The translations under genes and the position numbers were made by a program. DNA of 59,117 nucleotides, taken from positions 1 through 59,117 of the forward strand of contig JAFZDP010000070.1 of NCBI GenBank assembly GCA_017561155.1, written 5' to 3'. Positions 57,442 through 59,117 of the stretch are shown here, piece by piece. The stretch comes from Bacteroidales bacterium. GTDB lineage: Bacteria > Bacteroidota > Bacteroidia > Bacteroidales > P3. Position 1 is the first letter of the stretch, and every line of letters begins with the position of its first letter. The notes beneath the pieces were generated by a model, which saw nothing but the letters and a program-made list of their open reading frames with translations, made no database searches and was not told where the DNA came from.

Positions 57442-58016
57442 TGAACATAAACTTGTTGGAAATACTAGCTGCTATAGTAGGACTTATATACCTCATATTA
57501 GAATACAAAGCATCGGTATGGCTGTGGCTTTTCGGGGTTATATCGCCTATATTGTATATATACGAGTTTTATATAAATGGAGTATATGCCAATATGGCCA
57601 TACAAATATACTATATAATAGCTTGCATATATGGAATAATGGTTTGGAAAGGAATGATAGGTAAAAAACAAAACAAAGAAAAACCATCCATAGCTTCTAT
57701 TCCTCGCAGATACGTATTTCCAACAATAGTCACTACACTTGTTCTATGTATAGCTATTCCGCTTGTTCTAAAAGCATATACCGACAGCGATGTATGGCTG
57801 TTTGATGGTATTTCCACTGCATTGAGCATAGTAGGAATGTGGATGTTGGCAAAGAAATACTACCAACAATGGATACTTTGGATAATAGTAGAACCCTTGA
57901 TAATAATAACATCGCTACAAGCACAAATGTATGCAACAGCCATACTATATGTAGTTTATACTGTAATAGCCATTATGGGGTACATTAAATGGAAACGGGA
58001 GGCCATACAACAATGA
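57441..58016 (+). CDS. pnuC: PnuC/PnuT-family transporter (probably thiamine)
   Basis: A 191-residue membrane protein with about seven hydrophobic segments and the PnuC WLWLFGVISPILYIYEF...YANMAIQIYYIIACIYGIMVW motif. PnuC members import nicotinamide riboside; the PnuT branch imports thiamine and lies next to thiamine pyrophosphokinase in Bacteroides. The overlap with a thiamine pyrophosphokinase gene (ATGA) points to thiamine. The outer-membrane TonB receptor usually found with PnuT is absent, and no TPP riboswitch was seen upstream of this operon. Confidence 0.88.
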   Translation: MNINLLEILAAIVGLIYLILEYKASVWLWLFGVISPILYIYEFYINGVYANMAIQIYYIIACIYGIMVWKGMIGKKQNKEKPSIASIPRRYVFPTIVTTLVLCIAIPLVLKAYTDSDVWLFDGISTALSIVGMWMLAKKYYQQWILWIIVEPLIIITSLQAQMYATAILYVVYTVIAIMGYIKWKREAIQQ

Positions 58017-58693
58017 ACATTTCGCAACATATTATCGACGCATTAAACACATCAGATATCGATGTGGTGGTAGTAGCCAATGGCGACTTTCCAACCCATA
58101 GCATACCGCTATCGCTTGTAAAAAAAGGAACTCCTATTGTATGCTGCGATGGTGCCATAGAAAAACTAGACAAACAAAACATCGCTCCCATAGCCGTAAT
58201 AGGCGACGGAGATTCTATATCGCAACATTTGTGCGACAAATACAAAAACTGTTGGCACTATATACCCGACCAAGAAACTAACGACCTAACCAAAGCCACT
58301 ACATATTGCATAAATCATGGATTCAAACATATAGCAATAGTAGGAGCAACAGGAATGAGAGAAGACCATACATTGGGAAACATAAGTTTATTGGTAACCT
58401 ATGGCAAACATACCGATGTAAGAATGTATACCGACTATGGTGTATTTACACCCATTTTCAATAATAAAAGCTTTGCAGCATTCCCACGACAACAAGTATC
58501 GATATTCAACCTTATGCAGCAAAACACTATTGCCGCCGAAGGACTATTATACCCTATCAAAGATCGCAACTTCTGCCAATGGTGGGAAGGTACATTAAAC
58601 GAAGCGGTAGGCAATTCATTTACAATATACTTAAAAGGAGAAGCCTTAGTATTCCAAACCTACGAAGGCAAACAATCAACGGCTACACCATAA
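58013..58693 (+). CDS. Thiamine pyrophosphokinase
   Basis: A 226-residue enzyme that pyrophosphorylates thiamine with ATP. Sequence elements are PIVCCDGAIEKL, VIGDGDSIS, DQETNDLTKAT (the conserved DxxxTDxxK-like loop) and VGATGMREDHTLGNISLL. The start at ATG 58013 overlaps the transporter stop (ATGA); a longer frame from 57989 is rejected. The downstream half has the all-beta substrate-binding domain. With PnuT it forms a thiamine salvage pair: uptake, then trapping as thiamine diphosphate. Confidence 0.92.
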   Translation: MNISQHIIDALNTSDIDVVVVANGDFPTHSIPLSLVKKGTPIVCCDGAIEKLDKQNIAPIAVIGDGDSISQHLCDKYKNCWHYIPDQETNDLTKATTYCINHGFKHIAIVGATGMREDHTLGNISLLVTYGKHTDVRMYTDYGVFTPIFNNKSFAAFPRQQVSIFNLMQQNTIAAEGLLYPIKDRNFCQWWEGTLNEAVGNSFTIYLKGEALVFQTYEGKQSTATP

Positions 58694-58718
58694 GATTTTC
58701 CAACAATCATAATAAAAA

Positions 58719-58748
58719 AGTACCTCCCTAAGAAATAGAGAGGTACTT
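58719..58748 (+). terminator. Terminator of the M64-pnuT-TPK operon
   Basis: AAGTACCTC/GAGGTACTT with inner CTA/TAG pairs; followed by AT-rich sequence. The T tract is weak. Confidence 0.7.
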
Positions 58749-59066
58749 ATATACCGTACGAACAATATATTTAAGGAATCCACAATACTGCGAAAAAATT
58801 ACCAACATATATCTGAACAGTTAAGTTTGTTTACCAACGCAATAATATTTTGCAATGGCATTGCAACGAGTAAGAGAAAAATTGTATTTGTATCACTCAT
58901 GTGTTTTTAACATTTCAAGACTCTTATATGGTTGTTTTTTTTAACATTTGTCACATACATAACGGACTGATAAAAGTGGTGTAGAGAAATTAACAGCCTA
59001 TATATAAACCTTTATATATCAATCTGTTTACAAATTTCTTGTACAACGATATTTGTATTAAAAAAT
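58749..59066. other. Gene-free end region
   Basis: AT-rich, with a small odd-centre palindrome TTGCAATGGCATTGCAA (58850-58866) and no credible frame. Confidence 0.5.
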
Positions 59067-59067
59067 A

Positions 59068-59117
59068 GGGCGGGTCTAAATTCATTCAGGGGCGGGGTAA
59101 AATTGATTTAGGGGCGG
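59068..59117. repeat. 22-bp G-rich array truncated by the window edge
   Basis: The core GGGCGG recurs with its C at 59071, 59093 and 59115, an exact 22-bp step, with AT-rich sequence between. Only two and a third units are visible. The G-rich core stands out strongly against the AT-rich background. Confidence 0.65.

Overview
The window reads as chromosomal DNA of a low-GC member of the Bacteroidales (Bacteroidota). Evidence for this: the order tRNA-Thr/Tyr/Gly/Thr-tuf-tRNA-Trp-secE-nusG-rplKAJL-rpoBC-DUF3467; promoters of the form TTTG-N19-TAnnTTTG; near absence of Shine-Dalgarno sequences; a GldA-type ABC ATPase; a PnuT-like transporter paired with thiamine pyrophosphokinase; and an HU-HIG protein. 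Assignment below order is not attempted.

Layout. 1-0.8 kb: partial IS256-like transposase running off the left edge, with a frameshift at an A8 tract. 1.1-14.8 kb (minus): translation/transcription block from a strong promoter at 14.86 kb through four tRNAs, tuf, tRNA-Trp, secE, nusG, L11, L1, L10, L7/L12, rpoB, rpoC and a DUF3467 protein. 15.6-22.4 kb: cell-envelope genes, with lptD-mazG-merR (minus) divergent from amidase-MCE-gldA (plus). 22.4-36.9 kb (minus): a surface-polysaccharide locus with Wza and Wzc, the WbpA/B/E/D pathway to a diacetamido uronic acid nucleotide sugar, GalE and a WbpM/CapD-type dehydratase. 37.2-45.1 kb: housekeeping genes ssb, frr, pyrH, queA, hutU, rpmB, rpsU, xerC, hpf. 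45.2-53.5 kb (minus): an acetolactate-synthase-like enzyme, pssA, a TPR lipoprotein and two tandem secreted paralogues. 54.4-58.7 kb (plus): lysS, an M64 peptidase, pnuT-like and thiamine pyrophosphokinase genes.

The most unusual part is a 3.4-kb island (26.28-29.69 kb) that splits the polysaccharide locus between wbpE and capD. It holds one plus-strand HU-HIG gene with its own UUCG-loop terminator. Around it lie ten copies of a module made of repeated hexamers spaced 9-10 bp apart; within one module the hexamer is always the same (GTATAC, GTTTAC or GGTTAC), but it differs between modules. The outer parts of the island are mirror images, so the whole resembles a segment bounded by inverted repeats. 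It also contains a tandem AT-rich repeat and two copies of a structured unit ending in a minus-strand terminator.

A second repeat phenomenon recurs in four intergenic regions (15.2, 50.1, 53.7 and 59.1 kb): arrays with a 22-bp (22-24 bp) period, each unit having a short GC-richer core special to that array followed by AT-rich variable sequence. A 203-bp foldback MITE-like element lies at 53.95 kb. All functional statements rest on reading motifs and gene order; no database search was run.
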